Positions 61,289-64,000 of a stretch of DNA of 64,000 nt are shown here, one piece after another. A program made the translations under genes and the position numbers. Location of the stretch: assembly GCA_033063855.1 (NCBI GenBank), contig CP093831.1, positions 16,740,001 to 16,804,000 of the forward strand, in the 5' to 3' direction. Source of the stretch: Smittia aterrima (lineage: Eukaryota > Arthropoda > Insecta > Diptera > Chironomidae). Positions within the stretch are counted from its first letter, which is position 1, and each line of letters starts with the position of its first letter. The notes beneath the pieces are model-generated. The model searched no databases, had not been told where the DNA came from, and was given only the letters and a program-made list of their open reading frames with translations.

Positions 61289-64000
61289 TTAAGACGATTC
61301 TATTATTGAAGAAAGATAATGAGAAAACTATTGCAAGGATCTTTTTTTCTTCTTGACAACTGCAACGTAATGAAATATCAGAATTCACTTCCCACAGTGG
61401 CGAAAAGAAAGAAAAATGTATGAGAGAACTTGTGATTGTAGGTGTTTGAACGAAATATTTGTGCTGGTCTAGTGAAAAATTATCAATTTTTTCCTCTCGA
61501 CTCTCTGCCTTCCTCAAATATTTCAGAAATGAGCCCGAATTCTCGTTTATTCGTGTTGTGTTATCGCTCATTTTGAGGCCGAGAAAAACAGAAATATCAG
61601 AATACTTTTTCGTTCGACTTTGGGACCTTCAGTCAAGTCGACATCATTGAATGGAAAAACTCCAGTTGAAGCAAACGCGAGGCGAGCGCAGCACACAAAG
61701 AGAACTTTACAAACATTCATTGGAACTTGAGATATTTTTACGTGGTTAGATGATGATTGTCGATCGTGTCAATCTTAACTTAGCAATTCATTGAATTTAC
61801 AGGAGTTTGTATGTTATGTTGTCACTTAAAGTCACTTGAACTGAACATCACTAGCGAACAAATCCTCTCATCGCCATTTTAGATTCAAAATGATTCGTTC
61901 GACTTTACGCCTCAGCAAAGTTGTCTACGTTTGTTGGATCAGTGCTCAACACCTGATTCGATAATGAACTTAAGCGAGCTATCTAGACAAAGCTTTCCGT
62001 GTGTTGCATCGCAGAGCAGAAAAGAAAAAAAAAGTCAATCACTGAGACGGAAAGTTTTTATTGATTTTTTCGCGATGAGACCCTCATAGCTTCCGTAATG
62101 ATAGAAGTGGAGCTTATGTTTGATTGGAAACTTATTTTTATTGCACGGGCACGAGCCGAAACTATTTTCAAACAGTTAAATAAATATTTTCGTTTGTGAC
62201 GAACATAAATTAAAAAATTTCCTCATCGAGCAACCAACCATTTTGGGAATTAAGAAAACTTTTTCAATGGAAGCAGATTTTTTCTAAATTAGTCGTTGAA
62301 AGAAAAGCTTTAGACTTTTAAGAGAATGTTCGAGTAGTGACTCACAATGAAATATAAGAATTTTAAGTTTTCAATGGAAGGAGAACAAGATTTTTTCAAT
62401 TACGTTTTTATGAAAATTTTTCTTTTTTGAATTTCTCCCTTAAAATCACTCGCACTGAAAATATTTCACCTGGTATTTGATCCAAAGACTGCTATGAACG
62501 ATTATTTAACTTCCTCGCACCTTATTCACACTAAATCTTCAATATATTTGAAGTTATTTGCTTAGATTGAAGACCAAGTTTCCGAGAGTTTTAACTGAGG
62601 GACGACGAACTTGACTCCAGTTTGATCCAAGTGGTGAACTTGTGGTGAAGGTGAATTTAAACATCTGATCGTCAGCGAGATCCGGGCAGTTTGATTTGAG
62701 CGTATTTTTTTTTGACAATTGCATTTAGTGAATTAAAGTGGATTAAAGATGAACTCGAAAGGGACTGAATTAACAATCTTTCAAGGAGGTCCCTCAATTC
62801 ATGTTGATAACAATCAACAACGAATCGAAGAGGAAGAGGCAGCGCAAGACCAACTTCGCCGGCACGATGAGGTAAACAAGCGTCAGATTTGAATTTCACC
62901 AAATAAATTTATTTAAACGCTTCTCATTTTAGCTTAATCATGAGCTCCAAGATGCTTTCGATGATTTGGAACATGACGAAGACGATGAATCTGTTAATTA
63001 CACAAAGAATTCGCATGGAAACGCATTCACAAGTTTCAGTCGAATTCCTGTTCATCAAAAACAAAATTCCTTCCATCTCCGAGATGAGGAGACTCACCGA
63101 AAGAATAATTTAGAATCGAAAACTCGTGAGATTGAATTTGTCACGAATCAACTTGTGAAACTACGAGAGGAACATAAGAAAGTGGTCGCTGAATATGAAA
63201 AGCGTTTAATGATTGCTGAGTCAGAAAAGGAGCGAGCTCTGATGACAAGGAAAGAGACACATCAACTTTTGGTTGAAAACAAAGGAAGGTCTCGTGAAAT
63301 TGAAGAAATCAATGAAGAGCTTCACTCAAAGATTAAATCGTTGGAAAAAGAAAACTCGAGTCTGGTGGGTGAGCTGGAAAGTACAAAGTTGATGCTATCA
63401 GATGTTCAAGTGAAGTACAATATGGTTGAGAAAAACATAACATACAAAGCTGATCGTAACACAGATCAGATCTTAAGAGAAGCTAAAGAAAAACATTCCG
63501 CACAAATCGAGATGATGCAGCAGCAAGTCGACGGTCTTAGAAAGAAGTTCGATGAACTAGAACACGAACACAAAAATCTTCAAATTCGATATAGGGAGTC
63601 GAACAAGTCTCGCGAGAGTATTTTGATTGAGAAAGGCGAAATCATCAATCAACTAAACAAAAACCTTGAAGCCGCTCAGCAACAATGTCAAGACTTACTT
63701 TCACGTCCAAATCTTTCTCAAGAGAATAGACATTTACAAAACATGGTTCGGTCATTGGAAAGTGAAAAAGATGAACTTAGTCACACCATTAATAAACTTC
63801 AGAAGCGACTGCAGGAGCAGACAACTGAAATGGAGTTGATGGATAGCATCGTGAAGGAATGCGGAGGGAATAATAATTCATTCGCTGAAACTTCAAAGTT
63901 CATTACTCGTGATCCGTTGAAGAATGTCAATTGCAGTACTCCAATGGCCCCTGAAGCTCGACTGGCCCGTGTTAAGGATGAATTATGCAAATCCCTTAAT
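61289..64000. repeat. Long direct repeat, copy B (window end)
   Basis: Near-identical second occurrence of window positions 1-2710, still matching at the last base, so it continues beyond the window. It contains the asterless 5' flank, exon 1, intron 1 and part of exon 2. The few differences are detailed under copy A and are frame-preserving within the coding part. Confidence 0.97.
62749..64000 (+). CDS. asl: Asterless second copy, 5' part (cut by window end)
   Basis: Exon 1 is 62749-62871 and exon 2 runs from 62933 to the window end, mirroring the first copy. It is 41 codons rather than 42 in exon 1: one Asp is missing after MNSKGT (MNSKGTELTIFQ versus MNSKGTDELTIFQ). The other coding differences seen (TTC/TTT in codon 12, AAA/AAG at the base matching 2254) are synonymous. 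No stop or frameshift is present, so this is either the other allele placed as a false duplicate or a recent intact duplicate. Confidence 0.88.

Overview
This is nuclear DNA from an insect, most likely a small-genome nematoceran fly (a chironomid-type midge is my best guess). It is AT-rich and eukaryotic: GT..AG introns are mostly 50-450 bp, AATAAA signals follow the stop codons, and the genes match insect single-copy families (asterless/Cep152, igloo, Saf-B, Prp40, a Saf6/TAF6-like factor, Rab geranylgeranyltransferase beta, GDP-mannose pyrophosphorylase, TMEM256, TRIP12/ctrip). I saw no bacterial operons, CRISPR arrays, intact transposons or viral genes. Exon boundaries were read by eye from splice consensus plus frame continuity. 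Except at the places noted, exon lengths sum to whole codons.

Layout. 1-4472: asterless (+). 5125-12358: a very large igloo-like IQ-motif gene (-) with one probable frameshift. 14771-15379: the last two exons of a C2H2 zinc-finger gene (-), whose 5' part is lost near a 100-N assembly gap at 15508-15607. 15608-35913: a 20-kb gene-poor stretch with a few GC-richer islands, homeodomain-type motifs and a tRNA-like relic. 35914-59704: a compact gene cluster, namely Saf-B (-), a four-RRM protein (+), Prp40 (-), a Saf6/TAF6-like SAGA/TFIID factor (+), a small orphan (+), RabGGTB (-), GMPPB (+), TMEM256 (+), a 41-codon small-ORF gene (-) and ctrip/TRIP12 (-). 61289-64000: a second, nearly identical copy of the first 2.7 kb of the window, carrying the 5' flank and first exons of asterless again.

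Genes at work. Three neighbours act in nuclear RNA biology (Saf-B, the RRM protein, Prp40). Saf6-like is a transcription co-activator subunit, RabGGTB and GMPPB serve membrane traffic and glycosylation, ctrip is a HECT ubiquitin ligase, and asterless builds centrioles. Three adjacent pairs are head-to-head with only 158-223 bp between start codons, so they probably share promoters. Several pairs converge on shared poly(A) regions.

The most important caveat concerns structure. The end of the window re-enters the sequence of its start, with a handful of allele-like differences. The simplest reading is that two contigs (1-15507 and 15608-end) overlap at asterless and were scaffolded in the wrong order, so the real order would be desert - Saf-B ... 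ctrip - asterless - igloo - zinc finger. A true ~61-kb tandem duplication is the alternative. No convincing new biological system was found. The best novelty candidates are the small-ORF gene at 51196-51321, the GC-rich open island at 28130-28345, the orphan at 46857-47337 and the four-RRM gene.
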